DNA of 51,138 bases, from contig JAFSER010000008.1 in the NCBI GenBank assembly GCA_017435645.1, positions 1 to 51,138 of the forward strand. The letters are read 5' to 3'. Within the stretch, counting starts at the first letter, position 1. The number at the start of each line of letters is the position of its first letter. Origin of the DNA: Clostridium sp. (GTDB lineage: Bacteria > Bacillota > Clostridia > Clostridiales > Clostridiaceae). Below the pieces are notes generated by a model. It saw only the letters and a program-made list of their open reading frames with translations, did not search any database and was not told the DNA's origin. A program made the position numbers and the translations under genes. Below, piece after piece: positions 8,346 to 20,032 of this stretch.

Positions 8346-9308
8346 TTGGAAAAGTTTGAGAAATTATTTTTTAATATACTAACTAAGGAAATGAATTTTT
8401 TTATAAGGGATTATTATAGTATTTATAATAATCAAAATAAATGGGTAGCTCTTTTAGATATAAATCATATATATGTAGCAGTTTTAGTGGTTAATGACTG
8501 GGAAGAAGAAAATATATATAATGAAGCAAAAGAATATTTAAGTAATAATTTAAACAAATCATTTATAATTAATTTAGTTGTCTTAACAAAAGATAATTAT
8601 ATTACCAAAGAAAATACACAATATAATAAATTAGTTTATTCATTAAAAGATAAAGAAGTGATTTATTGTAGTGAAGGCTCAAAAGCTTTTTTACCAGTAA
8701 TAGAATTTATGAAAGATACCAATACTAAAAAGAGAGAAGTATTAACTAAAGGTAAGTTTACAAATATATTTATTCTTATTAATATTTTTATATTTATAAT
8801 AGAAGTATTTATATCTAAAAATTTATTAAATATTGATGTTAATACATTAGTATATATGGGAGCGAAGCTTAATATTGCAATTAATCATGGAGAAATATAT
8901 AGATTAATAACGGCTGCTTTTTTACATGGAGGTATTTTACATATCCTATTTAATATGAGTGCTTTAAATATTATAGGTAAAGAAGTTGAAAAGGTATATG
9001 GTGGTAAAAAATTTTTAATAATATATCTTTTTTCAGCTATAGGTGGAAATTTATTTAGTTATTTATTTAGTCCAAGTAGTATTTCAGTTGGTGCTTCTGG
9101 AGCAATATTTGGATTACTTGGTGCTATGCTTTTGTTTGGGATAAAAGGGAGAGTTGGAAAGAAATACCTTGCAAATATGATTGAAACGATAGTAATTAAT
9201 ATAATAATTAGCTTTGCTATTCCTAATATTGATATATTTGGACATATTGGTGGATTAATAATAGGTTTCTTAGTATCTGGATTTTTATTAAAAAAGAGAG
9301 CTGTATAA
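8346..9308 (+). CDS. Rhomboid-family intramembrane serine protease
   Basis: 320 residues. The first 140 residues form a soluble cytoplasmic domain with no recognised motif; the rest has about six or seven membrane segments. The catalytic dyad is Ser251 in VGASGAIFG and His300 in DIFGHIGG, with the HGGILHILFNMSAL block that marks bacterial rhomboids. Such proteins cleave transmembrane substrates within the bilayer; no substrate can be named here. The start is TTG at 8346, 5 nt after GGGGGA. The downstream membrane protein gene follows after 59 bp without a terminator, suggesting a two-gene unit. Confidence 0.92.
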   Translation: MEKFEKLFFNILTKEMNFFIRDYYSIYNNQNKWVALLDINHIYVAVLVVNDWEEENIYNEAKEYLSNNLNKSFIINLVVLTKDNYITKENTQYNKLVYSLKDKEVIYCSEGSKAFLPVIEFMKDTNTKKREVLTKGKFTNIFILINIFIFIIEVFISKNLLNIDVNTLVYMGAKLNIAINHGEIYRLITAAFLHGGILHILFNMSALNIIGKEVEKVYGGKKFLIIYLFSAIGGNLFSYLFSPSSISVGASGAIFGLLGAMLLFGIKGRVGKKYLANMIETIVINIIISFAIPNIDIFGHIGGLIIGFLVSGFLLKKRAV

Positions 9309-9367
9309 ATATAAATTATATATAATTAATGGGAAATTATTATATAGATATAGTAGGAGTGATTATT

Positions 9368-9991
9368 TTGAAAAATAAATTTAATAATAAAGAGTTTTTA
9401 GTTGTAGTATTATTTACAGTAATTCTAATTATTACTTCAATTTATGATTGTTTTATGAATAGTGGAGAGAAAATATTTAGAATAGCTTTAACATTTATTA
9501 CTGTATTATTAGTGTATTGGTTATATATAAAAAGTTTTCTTAAAGGTATAAAGAGCATTTACTATATAAATATATTTTTTATTTTTATTTCTATGTATTT
9601 AGCAAGTGTTTGGAATTTTTATGGAATACCAAATTATGATAAGTTTCTCCACTTGTTATCAGGAGCCGTTATAGCTATTATTGGATATATACTATTTATA
9701 TATTTAACATCACAAAAAAGTAGATCTGACATGAAACCTATAACCTCATTAATTTTTGTTATCTTATTTGCAACAGCAGCTGCTGGAGTATGGGAAATAT
9801 GGGAATTTACAACAGACTCTCTTTTTGGATTAACAGCTCAAAATAATAGTTTACGTGATACCATGTTAGATATTGTTTGTGGAACTTTAGTAGGAATTAT
9901 AACAGCAATTCCAATCTATATAAATAGTAGATTTAATAAGATAAAAATAATAAATACTATAGTTAAAGAAATAGAATCTAATAGAAAATAA
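9368..9991 (+). CDS. YjdF/DUF2238-like integral membrane protein
   Basis: About 207 residues with six predicted membrane segments. Conserved polar residues lie at membrane edges: YDKFLHLLSG, AAAGVWEIWEFTTD and the DTMLDIVCGTLVG block, a pattern I associate with the YjdF/DUF2238 family. Function is unknown. An ATG-like frame opening exists upstream at 9329, but AGGAG at 9355-9359 sits 8 nt before an in-frame TTG at 9368, and translation from there begins directly before the first membrane helix, so TTG is chosen. The gene ends before a terminator at about 10009. Confidence 0.65.
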   Translation: MKNKFNNKEFLVVVLFTVILIITSIYDCFMNSGEKIFRIALTFITVLLVYWLYIKSFLKGIKSIYYINIFFIFISMYLASVWNFYGIPNYDKFLHLLSGAVIAIIGYILFIYLTSQKSRSDMKPITSLIFVILFATAAAGVWEIWEFTTDSLFGLTAQNNSLRDTMLDIVCGTLVGIITAIPIYINSRFNKIKIINTIVKEIESNRK

Positions 9992-10006
9992 TACTTTTAA
10001 ATAAAG

Positions 10007-10050
10007 AAGATTATAGCAATATTTAATTAAGTTTGTTATAGTCTTTTTAT
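10007..10050 (+). terminator. Terminator after the YjdF-like gene
   Basis: GATTATAGCAA (from 10009) can pair with TTGTTATAGTC (to 10043) through G-T wobbles across a 15-nt loop and is followed by TTTTTATTATTTT. Confidence 0.55.
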
Positions 10051-10197
10051 TATTTTAAGAACTATCTCTAGATTAAACTTATGTTGATAATAAGAAGTAT
10101 AAAAGTAGATAAATAATTATTAACCTTTAATTCGTAATAATTATATATGTTTATCAAAGCTCCCATAAAAATCGAAATTTGATTATTTGTTTTTTTG

Positions 10198-10440
10198 TTA
10201 ATTTTGTATTTCGTCAATTATTAATCCATAACCGTCTATTGTAAGTAGACTTAAAATGTGCCAGAAATATGGAATAGAGTTAATTACATCACGATAAGAT
10301 TTAGAGCTGCTGAAAATATTTAAAATAGGATTAAATCCAATAAAAAGATTAATGTCGTCAATTCCAATCAAATTAATAATAACTCCAATAATGATAATAG
10401 CAATAAACTAAAATGTAAAAGATTTTATTATTTTTTTCAT
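10198..10440 (-). pseudogene. Remnant of a small membrane protein gene, in-frame TAG
   Basis: On the minus strand an 81-codon frame runs from ATG 10440 to TAA 10198 with a single internal TAG at codon 11. The N-terminus KKIIKSFTF-stop-FIAIIIIGV reads as a basic start followed by a membrane helix broken only by the stop, which one base change from TGG (Trp) would explain. The rest (LFIGFNPILNIF, then YFWHILSLL) looks like real protein sequence. No strong ribosome site precedes the ATG. It could alternatively be a shorter ORF from a later start, or a recent null allele. I do not recognise the family. Confidence 0.45.
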
Positions 10441-10867
10441 ATCAATAACTTCTTTTATCAAAGTTTAATTTATTAAAGATATATAATTAGAAATACTGTA
10501 GTAATTATTATCACAAGTACTTAAATAATGATAACACAGATGAATAATTTCTTTAAAAATTACTTTTTTTAAACTCACTATAAATAAAATACAAGGTGAT
10601 GCTGAGAATACAAAAATAATCAAATTCAATAAATTTATATAGTTTCAACAAAGTCATATAATATATTTCTTTATAAAATTACTATCTATAATATACGTTA
10701 TTAAAACTATGGTTACTGTATCTATACTTTTATTATATATTTACTTTGAGTATAAATCTAAGATAAATATATAAAATATTTATGAAAAATGATTTAAAGT
10801 AGAGTCTAAAAATCATAATTATAAGAAAGTTACAGAATTTCATATAGATATTAAAATGCATACAAAA
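10441..10867. other. AT-rich spacer upstream of gdhA with a decayed ORF
   Basis: Very AT-rich with no intact ORF. It holds only a plus-strand frame at 10709-10879 that keeps a plausible amino-acid pattern through two stops (listed separately). No riboswitch or tRNA was recognised. Confidence 0.5.
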
Positions 10868-10879
10868 TTGACAATTTAA
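10709..10879 (+). pseudogene. Possible decayed ORF with two in-frame stops
   Basis: A 57-codon frame starts with ATG and encodes a membrane-anchor-like MVTVSILLLYIYFEYKSK. It meets TAA and TGA at codons 22 and 28, then continues in the same frame as FKVESKNHNYKKVTEFHIDI to a TAA at 10877. Frame continuity and a sensible hydrophobic-then-polar layout suggest a remnant of a small anchored protein. AT-rich DNA can mimic this, so confidence is low. The gdhA promoter overlaps its end. Confidence 0.25.
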
Positions 10880-10898
10880 TAAAAATAAAGAATATTTA
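10868..10898 (+). promoter_or_regulatory. Candidate gdhA promoter
   Basis: A perfect TTGACA at 10868-10873 is followed at 17-19 nt by weak -10 candidates (AATATT or TATTTA, 10891-10898). TATAAT at 10938 is too close to the ribosome site to serve. Confidence 0.35.
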
Positions 10899-10928
10899 AA
10901 AAAAATATGGTAAAGAATTCATTAATAA

Positions 10929-12314
<1,386 letters not shown>

Positions 12315-12372
12315 ATATAAACTTGTAATATATTTTGATCAAGTATAAAGGGCATAGGGAAATATATTTTTC

Positions 12373-12406
12373 AATTAAGGACTGTCTTAAGACAGCCCTT
12401 AATTTT
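12373..12406 (+). terminator. Terminator after gdhA (CTGTC-core family)
   Basis: Arms AATTAAGGACTGTC (12373-12386) and GACAGCCCTTAATT (12391-12404) around loop TTAA, with one A-C mismatch, followed by TT. The U-tract is short but the stem is strong. Confidence 0.75.
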
Positions 12407-12685
12407 ATGTTTAATTTTATGTTTATACTAAGAAAAGTGTTTTGATATAATTAAATAAAATATAATGTTGAATTTAGAAAATAATAATAAATAGAAGATA
12501 TTTAATTTTATTAGAAAGAGTTATTTTTAACAAAAAATAACTAAGGATTAATTAATAAATATTAATTAATTCTTAAGATTTCAATACTTGATTTTTTATA
12601 TATAGTAGACTATATTTAATGTGATATAGTGAGGGAATAAAACGTAGTAATATAATAATACCCTTTATTTAAAGGAGTGGATTAA
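12407..12685. other. AT-rich spacer with two successive hairpins before the glycosyltransferase
   Basis: No ORF. It contains an inverted repeat AGTTATTTTT/AAAAATAACT (12519-12542) and directly after it a perfect 10-bp one, TTAATTAATA/TATTAATTAA (12548-12569), extendable through CTAAGGA and TTCTTAAG. Neither has a T-run. The spacer presumably carries the promoter of the glycosyltransferase gene, but I cannot place it firmly. Confidence 0.45.
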
Positions 12686-14074
12686 ATGGGAGAAATAATT
12701 TTTGCTACTACAGCGGTATTTCAAATAATTGTATTTGTTTTAATGATGTATTATTTTATATTAGCTTTTTTTGGGCTAGTAAGAAAAAAAGAAAAGAAAA
12801 ATTATACACCTACTAAGAGATTTGCAATGATAGTAGCAGCTCATAATGAAGAAGTTGTAATTGGAAAATTAATTGAAAGTATTTTAAAACAAAATTATCC
12901 AAGAGAACTTTTTGATGTTTTTGTAATTGCGGATAATTGTACTGATAATACTGCAAAGATAGCAAGAAAATATGGAGTATATGTATATGAAAGATTTAAT
13001 AAAGAACAAAGAGGTAAGGGGTATGCGTTAGAGTGGATCTTTGATAAGATATTCAAGATGAAAAAGCAATATGACGCAGTAGCAGTTTTTGATGCAGATA
13101 ATTTAGTTTCAGCAAACTGGTGTAAAGAAATAAACTCAAAAATGCTAGATGGATATAAAGTAGTACAAGGGTACATAGATAGTAAAAATCCAAATGATTC
13201 TTGGATAGCAGCATCTTATTCAATAGCATTTTGGACTCAAAATAGAATGTATCAATTAGCAAGAGCAAATGTTGGATTATCTAATCAAATTGGAGGAACA
13301 GGATTTGCAATAGATATAGATGTGTTAAAAGAGTTTGGATGGGGAGCAACTTGTCTTACAGAGGATTTAGAATTTAGTTGTAAATTAATTTTAAATGGTG
13401 AAAAAGTTGGTTGGGCACATGATGCAATTATATATGATGAAAAGCCTTTAACTTTAAAACAATCTTGGGTTCAAAGAAGAAGATGGATGCAAGGATTTAC
13501 AGATGTAGCTTCAAGATATTTCTTTAAATTATTAAAAAATGGCTTGAAACAAAGAAAGTGGTTTGTTTTAGATTGTGCTTTATATGTAATTCAACCGTTC
13601 TTCACATTAATGATAGGAATATCAACTGTTTTAAGTTTTATTCAAAGTATGGTACCAAGTAATATTTTTGTTATGAGTTATTTAACAGGAAACTTTACAT
13701 TTCAAATAATGGGTGTAATACAGTTTTTATTTACACCATTAATGTTGAAATTAGATAAAAAAATATCTTCAGGATTTTTTATAATGGTAGCTTTCTATGC
13801 ATCTAATGTTTTTGTATTGCCTATATTTACAACTAATGTAGATAACTATATGCAAGTGCTTTTAATAAATATAATTTATAATGGAGCCTTCTTAATAGCA
13901 ACAGCATTATTCTTAGGTAAAGAAAATCTAAAGATGTTCTTTAGATTCTTATTATATTCTTATTATACATTAACTTGGGTTCCTATAACTATTGAAGGTA
14001 TGTTAAGAAAGAATAATAAAGAATGGAATCCAACTAAGCATGTTAGAAATATAGAAATATGTGATGTTCAATAA
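12686..14074 (+). CDS. Membrane glycosyltransferase family 2, processive type
   Basis: 462 residues. One N-terminal membrane helix (about 5-30), a cytoplasmic GT-A domain (about 40-290), then four or five membrane helices. All processive GT2 signatures are present: nucleotide-binding DNC (83-85), DAD (136-138), TED (225-227) and the acceptor motif QRRRW (263-267). This architecture polymerises or transfers sugars at the membrane for cell-surface polysaccharide. Donor and product cannot be read from sequence. The gene stands alone between terminators, with no polysaccharide operon around it. An AAAGGAG ribosome site precedes the ATG. Confidence 0.88.
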   Translation: MGEIIFATTAVFQIIVFVLMMYYFILAFFGLVRKKEKKNYTPTKRFAMIVAAHNEEVVIGKLIESILKQNYPRELFDVFVIADNCTDNTAKIARKYGVYVYERFNKEQRGKGYALEWIFDKIFKMKKQYDAVAVFDADNLVSANWCKEINSKMLDGYKVVQGYIDSKNPNDSWIAASYSIAFWTQNRMYQLARANVGLSNQIGGTGFAIDIDVLKEFGWGATCLTEDLEFSCKLILNGEKVGWAHDAIIYDEKPLTLKQSWVQRRRWMQGFTDVASRYFFKLLKNGLKQRKWFVLDCALYVIQPFFTLMIGISTVLSFIQSMVPSNIFVMSYLTGNFTFQIMGVIQFLFTPLMLKLDKKISSGFFIMVAFYASNVFVLPIFTTNVDNYMQVLLINIIYNGAFLIATALFLGKENLKMFFRFLLYSYYTLTWVPITIEGMLRKNNKEWNPTKHVRNIEICDVQ

Positions 14075-14092
14075 ATTTAATTAAATTCATTT

Positions 14093-14119
14093 AAGAGTTG
14101 TCAAAGGACAGCTCTTTTT
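14093..14119 (+). terminator. Terminator after the glycosyltransferase (CTGTC-core family)
   Basis: Arms AAGAGTTGTC (14093-14102) and GACAGCTCTT (14107-14116) around loop AAAG, with one T-G wobble, followed by a T-run. Confidence 0.8.
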
Positions 14120-14136
14120 GTATTGTATTGAAAACA

Positions 14137-14403
14137 ACTAGCTATGCAGATGGATATTTCACGGAAATATTAAAAGTTAAAAGTAGATTGATGACTTTTG
14201 ATAGATTTGCAAACGTAAAATATAGATATGGAAATGCTGGTTATTCAGAGCGTGAGTAGTGCCACTAGTATCATGCTCTTATAGGCCTTAATGAAGCTAT
14301 TAGCTAAACAGGTATAAATGACTAAGGATATATAATTATGAAAAAGAATGAGTACGAACGTAAGTTTGACATTTTTGTAATAAAGATATATATTTTTATT
14401 TAG
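14137..14403 (+). pseudogene. Possible gene remnant, four in-frame stops
   Basis: This stretch is less AT-rich than the surrounding spacer and keeps one frame with protein-like content: SYADGYFTEILKVKSRLM, then FANVKYRYGNAGYSERE, a stop, and YHALIGLNEAIS, before further stops ending at TAG 14401. The first 44 codons are open. It follows a terminator and precedes nothing recognisable. I do not recognise the family. A decayed mobile-element or regulatory gene is possible; chance is not excluded. Confidence 0.25.
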
Positions 14404-14573
14404 AGATTAATTATGATAAAATTTTAAATAGTATAATTAAGATAGAAAATAATACTTAATATAAATATAAATATAAATTTATAATAAAAATATTAGAAGT
14501 TATATTTATAAGAAATATAAAAATTAATAATTAATAGTAGTAATTTAATATAGGCAGATTTTATAAATGTAAT
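14404..14573. other. AT-rich leader of the topoisomerase operon
   Basis: Extremely AT-rich, with no ORF and no recognisable RNA structure. It presumably contains the promoter of the parE-parC run. Confidence 0.4.
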
Positions 14574-14585
14574 TTGGAGGTTTGT

Positions 14586-16535
14586 ATGAGTGGAGAATTA
14601 TTAAAGGGATATGACGTTACAGATCTAACTTCCTTAGAAAAATTAGAACCAGTTAGAGTAAGACCAGGTATGTATATTGGTTCAACAGGTACAAAGGGCT
14701 TACATCATTGTATATGGGAAATATTAGACAATTCTATAGATGAAATTTCTAATGGATATGGTAATAAGGCAACAATAATAATTAATAAAGATAAAAGTAT
14801 TACTGTTATAGATAATGGAAGAGGTATTCCTACAGGAATACATCCTGTAAAGAAAAAGTCAGGGGTTGAGATGGTATTTACTGAGCTTCATACAGGAGGA
14901 AAATTTAATAATAAAAATTATAAAACCTCTGGGGGATTACATGGAGTTGGAGCAGCGGTAGTTAATGCTCTTTCATCATGGCTTGAAGTAGAGGTTTGTC
15001 AAAATGGAAATGTATATAAGCAGAAATTTGAATATGCGTATGACAAAGAACTTAAAAAGGTAATGCCAGGAACTCCAGTAACAAAGTTAGACATAATAGG
15101 AAAAACAAAAGTGACAGGAACTAAAGTAACCTTTATGCCAGATAAAGAAGTTTTTTCATCTATTGATTTTAAGGTAGATATAATAGATGAAAGATTGAGA
15201 GAACTTGCTTTTCAAAATAAAGGAATATACTTAGAATTAATTGATTTAAGGAAAGATGAAGAATTTAAAAAAGAATATTATTCAGAAAGAGGTCTTTTAG
15301 ATTTTATAGAATATTTAAATGAAAGTAAGACAGCTCTTCATCAAGATCCAATATATTTTGAAGGAGAAAAAATAGTAAATAATATTCAAATGTCTGGAGA
15401 AGTATGCATTCAATTTACAGATTCTACAACTGAAAATATAGCAAGCTATGTTAATAATATACCAACTACAGAGGCAGGAACTCATGAAACTGGATTTAAA
15501 ACAGGAATGACAAGAGCTTTTAAGGAAGGTGCTAAAAAGTTAGGGCTTATAAAGGAAAAGGATAAGGAATTTGAAGGTGATGACCTAAGAGAAGGTATGA
15601 CTGCTATAGTAAGGATAAAAATTACTAATCCTATATTTGAAGGGCAAACAAAAACAAAACTTGGATCTACTGAAGCATACACTATGATGAATGAACTAAC
15701 TTACATTAAGTTCAGTGAGTGGATAGAAGATAATAAGCAAGTTGCAACTATGATAATAAATAATGCACTTCAAGCAGCTCAAAGAAGAGAAAAAATAAAA
15801 AAAATAAATGAAGCTGAAAAGAAAAAGATAGGAAAAGGAGCAGCACCTCTTGCAGGAAAGGTGGCAGTATGCACATTAAAGGATAATAGTGTAAATGAAT
15901 TTATAGTAGTTGAGGGTGATTCAGCAGGTGGCTCTGCAAAACAAGCTAGAGATAGAAGATTTCAAACTATTATGCCATCAAAGGGAAAGATAATGAATAC
16001 GGAAAAGCAAAAGCTTGAAAATGTATTAGCATCTGAGGAGCTTAAAATATTTAATACTGCCCTAGGAACTGGAACATTAGATAATTACAAAGAAGAAGAT
16101 TTAAAGTACGATAAAATAATAATTATGAGTGATGCTGATGTTGATGGGTATCATATTAGAACTTTATGGATGACATATATTTATAGATATATGAGGCCAT
16201 TAATTACTAATGGGCATCTTTATTTAGCACAACCTCCATTATATAAGGTTTATAAGACTGTTAAAGGAAAAGAAGTATATAAGTATGCATATAGTGATGA
16301 CGATCTTGAAAAGGTTAAAAGGGAAATTGGGAAGGGTGCCAATATCCAAAGATATAAAGGGCTAGGAGAAATGAATGCAGACCAGTTATGGGAAACTACT
16401 TTAAATCCTGAAACAAGAACATTATTACAAGTTACTATTGAAGATGCAGCTAAGGCAGAGAAAATGGTTTCTTTATTAATGGGTGATATAGTAGAGCCTA
16501 GAAAAGCTTATGTATATAAATACGGAGAATTTTAG
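14586..16535 (+). CDS. parE: DNA topoisomerase IV subunit B (ParE; type II topoisomerase ATPase)
   Basis: ATPase subunit of a type IIA topoisomerase that decatenates and relaxes DNA. About 649 residues. GHKL ATPase motifs: [18 protein letters not shown], then [15 protein letters not shown]. Toprim: [17 protein letters not shown] and the Mg2+-binding [14 protein letters not shown]-terminal [21 protein letters not shown] at 14574 opens the frame, but GGAGG at 14576-14580 sits 5 nt before ATG 14586, so ATG is the start. ParE rather than GyrB is favoured because the pair lies in an operon with recJ, away from any dnaA/recF context, and the partner lacks a canonical GyrA box. GyrB-like naming remains possible. 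Confidence 0.87.
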   Translation: MSGELLKGYDVTDLTSLEKLEPVRVRPGMYIGSTGTKGLHHCIWEILDNSIDEISNGYGNKATIIINKDKSITVIDNGRGIPTGIHPVKKKSGVEMVFTELHTGGKFNNKNYKTSGGLHGVGAAVVNALSSWLEVEVCQNGNVYKQKFEYAYDKELKKVMPGTPVTKLDIIGKTKVTGTKVTFMPDKEVFSSIDFKVDIIDERLRELAFQNKGIYLELIDLRKDEEFKKEYYSERGLLDFIEYLNESKTALHQDPIYFEGEKIVNNIQMSGEVCIQFTDSTTENIASYVNNIPTTEAGTHETGFKTGMTRAFKEGAKKLGLIKEKDKEFEGDDLREGMTAIVRIKITNPIFEGQTKTKLGSTEAYTMMNELTYIKFSEWIEDNKQVATMIINNALQAAQRREKIKKINEAEKKKIGKGAAPLAGKVAVCTLKDNSVNEFIVVEGDSAGGSAKQARDRRFQTIMPSKGKIMNTEKQKLENVLASEELKIFNTALGTGTLDNYKEEDLKYDKIIIMSDADVDGYHIRTLWMTYIYRYMRPLITNGHLYLAQPPLYKVYKTVKGKEVYKYAYSDDDLEKVKREIGKGANIQRYKGLGEMNADQLWETTLNPETRTLLQVTIEDAAKAEKMVSLLMGDIVEPRKAYVYKYGEF

Positions 16536-16555
16536 TAAATAGATTGGAGAAAATT

Positions 16556-19462
16556 ATGGCTAAGAAAATTAATGAAATACCTAAGGATAATAATATAATA
16601 CCTGTTTTATTAGAAGAAGCTATGCCAGATAACTTTTTGCCCTATGCTATTGAAGTTGCAAAGGATAGAGCGTTACCTGATGTTAGAGATGGATTGAAGC
16701 CAGTTCATAGAAGAATTCTTTATGGAGCATACCAATTAAAGGCATTTCCAGATAAACCATATTTTAAATCAGCAAGAATAGTTGGTGATATTTTAGGTAA
16801 ATATCATCCACATGGAGATAGTTCAGTATATGATGCAATGGTTATTATGGCACAGGATTTTTCAACTAAAGAATCCTTAATAGATGGGCATGGAAACTGG
16901 GGTTCTATGGATGGTGATAGTGCAGCGGCAATGAGATATACAGAAGCAAGACTAGCACCTATTGCTATGGAAATGCTTAGGGACATAGAAAAGAACACAG
17001 TAGATATGACAGAGAATTATTCAGACACTGAGCTAGAGCCAAAAGTATTACCAAGCAGATATCCCAATCTTTTAGTTAATGGAACCTTTGGAATTGCAGT
17101 AGGACTTGCGACTAATATTCCACCACATAATTTAAAAGAAGTTATTGATGGAGTTTTAGCATATATTGATAATACTGAGATTACTACTAAAGAGCTTATG
17201 AATTATATAAAAGGACCTGATTTACCAACAGGAGGAATTTTAATTGGTGAAAAGTCAATTTTATCAGCTTATGAAGGTGGAGAGGGGAAAGTAACCTTAA
17301 GGGCTAAAACATCTATAGAAAAGCTTGAAAATGGAAGGCTTGGAATAGTAATAACTGAATTTCCATTCAGAAGAAATAAAGCAAGGTTACTACAAACTAT
17401 ATCTGAAATGACTGGAGATAAAAAGCACTCTAAGTCTCTAGAAGCTATAACTGATATTAGAGATGAATCAGATAGAAGTGGAATTAGAGCAGTTATTGAA
17501 TTTAGAAAATCAGCAGATGAAGAAGTAGTTGATAAAGTATTAAAATATTTATTTAAGAAAACAGACCTTCAATGTAACTTAAGTTTTAATATGGTGGCAT
17601 TAGCAAATGGTAAGCCACAAACTATGGGACTTAAAACTATAATTATGCATTATCTTAATCATCAAAAAGATATTATTACAAGAAGAACAAAAAAAGAATT
17701 AGAAATTGCAGAAAAAAGATTTCATATAGTAGAAGGATTTATAAAGGCAATAGATATTTTAGATGAAATTATTAAAACTATTAGAGAATCCAAGTCAAAA
17801 AAGGATGCGGGAATTAATCTTGTAAATAAATTTGGATTTACAGAATTACAAGCAGAATCAATTTTAGAGTTGATGTTATATAGATTAACAGGACTTGAAA
17901 TAAAAGTTTTCCAAAAAGAATATAATGAGCTTGAAAAAACTATAAAAAGATTAAAAAAGATTTTAGCTGAGGATAAAGAATTATTAAAGGTAATAAAAAC
18001 TGAGTTAATAGAAATTTCTAAAAAGTATGGTAGTGATAGAAAAACAAAGATAATTAAGGATGATAGTGAAGCTAAAATTGATGTTGAAGAATTGATAGTT
18101 GTAGAAGATATTATGATTACCTTATCTAAGGATGGCTTTATAAAGAGGTTACCGTTAAAGACATATAACAGACTAAATGCTGATCCAAAAGATATTGATT
18201 ATAGAGAAGATGATGAACTTAAATTTTTATTTAATTCCAATACAACCGAAAATATAATATTATTTACCAATAAGGGAAATATGTATCAAACTAAGGGGAT
18301 TAATGTTCCAGAAGGTAAGTGGAAGGAAAAAGGGGAGAGAATAGATAGTATTATAAAAGCTCTTAACCTTGAAGAGGAAACTATAGTATATGCTACATCA
18401 GTAGCTAGTTTTATGCCTAATAGATATATTCAGTTTATTACTTGTAATGGAGGAATAAAAAAGAGTTCTTTAGATAAGTTCCAAACTAATTATTCTAAAC
18501 TTCAAGCTTTAAAATTAAAGGAATCTGATGAAGTTATAAATGTAACAATATTAGGGGAAAGTCAAGAAAAAGAATTTATTCACTTTGAAACTAAAGAGGG
18601 ATTAAGTTTTGATGTACAGTCTCCTATAATTGAAGATTCTCCAAGAAATATATTACCAACAACTATGTTTAATTTACCTATAAGAGATAGAGTTGTAGAA
18701 GTTAAATATGTTGATAATATGGAATTTATCGATTTTTCAATAGGAATTACATCTAAAGGAACCATAAAAGCCTTTAATTCTATTAAGAAAAATGATAATT
18801 TAAAGGTAGTGACAAATTCATTAAGTGAAGTTTTATTATTTACTAATAAGGCTAAGGTGTTTAAAGTACCAGGATTTATACTTTCAGCAGTTAAAAAAGA
18901 TGAAATACCTATAAGAAAGGTTATTGATAATCTTGAACAAGGAGAAAAAATAATTAAAGTAATGTCAATTAACTCTTATGAAGATAATAAGTTTATATAT
19001 TTCTTCACTAAAAGAGGAATGGTTAAAAAGACTATACTTAAAGAATTTGAGGGTAGTTATTTAGTGCAATTAACTTATAAATTTAAATATGATAATGATG
19101 AACTAATAGCAATAGAACTTGGCTATGAAGAAAATGTAGAAATGCTAATTATAACTAGAAAAGGTATGGGAATTAAATTTTTATCAAATAATATAAATCA
19201 AATGGGTAAAATAGCTTCAGGTGTAACTGGAATAAGCTTAAAAGAAGGCGATGAAGTTATGTATGGAACCCTAATAAATATTAGAGATGATAAGGATGTC
19301 AATAAATCTACAATGAATTCTAATGAGATATTAACTTTAGTAACAAAAAATAAAGAAAAAAAGGAAATATTATTAGAAGATATAAAACTACAAAATAGAG
19401 CAGGAAAAGGTAGTAGTATTATGCTTGTAGCTTTAGATGATGAAATAAAAGATATAAATTAA
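16556..19462 (+). CDS. parC: DNA topoisomerase IV subunit A (ParC)
   Basis: Breakage-reunion subunit partnering ParE, 968 residues. Catalytic Tyr128 is in [10 protein letters not shown]. The quinolone-region motif [13 protein letters not shown] is wild-type-like, with Ser after Asp. A long coiled-coil region follows (about 360-490), then a C-terminal beta-pinwheel from about 500. The canonical GyrA box is absent; QNRAGKG near the very end is a partial resemblance. That supports topoisomerase IV over gyrase. The frame opens with TTG at 16544, but GGAG at 16546-16549 serves ATG 16556. The gap to parE is 20 bp and to the next gene 20 bp, so all are one transcript. Confidence 0.9.
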   Translation: MAKKINEIPKDNNIIPVLLEEAMPDNFLPYAIEVAKDRALPDVRDGLKPVHRRILYGAYQLKAFPDKPYFKSARIVGDILGKYHPHGDSSVYDAMVIMAQDFSTKESLIDGHGNWGSMDGDSAAAMRYTEARLAPIAMEMLRDIEKNTVDMTENYSDTELEPKVLPSRYPNLLVNGTFGIAVGLATNIPPHNLKEVIDGVLAYIDNTEITTKELMNYIKGPDLPTGGILIGEKSILSAYEGGEGKVTLRAKTSIEKLENGRLGIVITEFPFRRNKARLLQTISEMTGDKKHSKSLEAITDIRDESDRSGIRAVIEFRKSADEEVVDKVLKYLFKKTDLQCNLSFNMVALANGKPQTMGLKTIIMHYLNHQKDIITRRTKKELEIAEKRFHIVEGFIKAIDILDEIIKTIRESKSKKDAGINLVNKFGFTELQAESILELMLYRLTGLEIKVFQKEYNELEKTIKRLKKILAEDKELLKVIKTELIEISKKYGSDRKTKIIKDDSEAKIDVEELIVVEDIMITLSKDGFIKRLPLKTYNRLNADPKDIDYREDDELKFLFNSNTTENIILFTNKGNMYQTKGINVPEGKWKEKGERIDSIIKALNLEEETIVYATSVASFMPNRYIQFITCNGGIKKSSLDKFQTNYSKLQALKLKESDEVINVTILGESQEKEFIHFETKEGLSFDVQSPIIEDSPRNILPTTMFNLPIRDRVVEVKYVDNMEFIDFSIGITSKGTIKAFNSIKKNDNLKVVTNSLSEVLLFTNKAKVFKVPGFILSAVKKDEIPIRKVIDNLEQGEKIIKVMSINSYEDNKFIYFFTKRGMVKKTILKEFEGSYLVQLTYKFKYDNDELIAIELGYEENVEMLIITRKGMGIKFLSNNINQMGKIASGVTGISLKEGDEVMYGTLINIRDDKDVNKSTMNSNEILTLVTKNKEKKEILLEDIKLQNRAGKGSSIMLVALDDEIKDIN

Positions 19463-19482
19463 TAATTGGGAGGAGATAATTA

Positions 19483-20022
19483 ATGAAGGTTGCTGTGTTA
19501 TTAGCAGAAGGTTTTGAAACTTTAGAAGGGCTTACTGTAGTAGACATATTAAGAAGAGCAGAGGTTAAATGTGATACTTTTTCATTAAATGAAGATGAAG
19601 TTACAACATCACATGGAATTAAGGTGAAGGCAGATAAAAATATATTTGATGAAGAAATAAAAGAATATGATTTTTTAGTTTTACCAGGAGGAATGCCAGG
19701 TTCTATTAATTTAAGAGATGATAAAAGAGTTATAGAATTAATAAAAGAATTTAATGATAAAAATAAATATATATGTGCAATTTGTGCAGGTCCAATAGCT
19801 TTAGGAAAGGCTAAAATAACTGAAGGAAAAAATATAACTTGTTATCCAGGTTTTCAGGAACAATTAGGCAATTGTAACTATAAAGAAGATTTAGTTGTTG
19901 TAGATAAAAATATTATTACAGGAAGAGGTCCAGCAGCAGCTATTCCTTTTGCCTTTGAAATATTATCTGTTATCTCAAAAGAGAAAGTAGATGAAATAAA
20001 AAAAGCAATGCTATTTAAATAG
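19483..20022 (+). CDS. DJ-1/PfpI family protein
   Basis: 179 residues, single class I glutamine-amidotransferase-like domain. The nucleophile-elbow Cys101 is in AICAGPIALGKA and the partner acidic residue is Glu15 in AEGFETLEG, matching the Cys/Glu pair of the DJ-1 clade rather than the PfpI protease triad. Members are linked to protection against oxidative or carbonyl damage, or are called protein deglycases; the activity is debated and cannot be decided here. It is encoded between parC and recJ with gaps of 20 and 10 bp, so it is carried on a DNA-maintenance transcript. The start is ATG with GGGAGGAG upstream. Confidence 0.88.
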   Translation: MKVAVLLAEGFETLEGLTVVDILRRAEVKCDTFSLNEDEVTTSHGIKVKADKNIFDEEIKEYDFLVLPGGMPGSINLRDDKRVIELIKEFNDKNKYICAICAGPIALGKAKITEGKNITCYPGFQEQLGNCNYKEDLVVVDKNIITGRGPAAAIPFAFEILSVISKEKVDEIKKAMLFK

Positions 20023-20032
20023 TAGGTGTAAT

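Noticed and set aside
9329-9367. N-terminal extension of the YjdF-like protein from ATG 9329
   Set aside because: AGGAG at 9355-9359 lies inside it and fits the in-frame TTG at 9368; no ribosome site precedes 9329.
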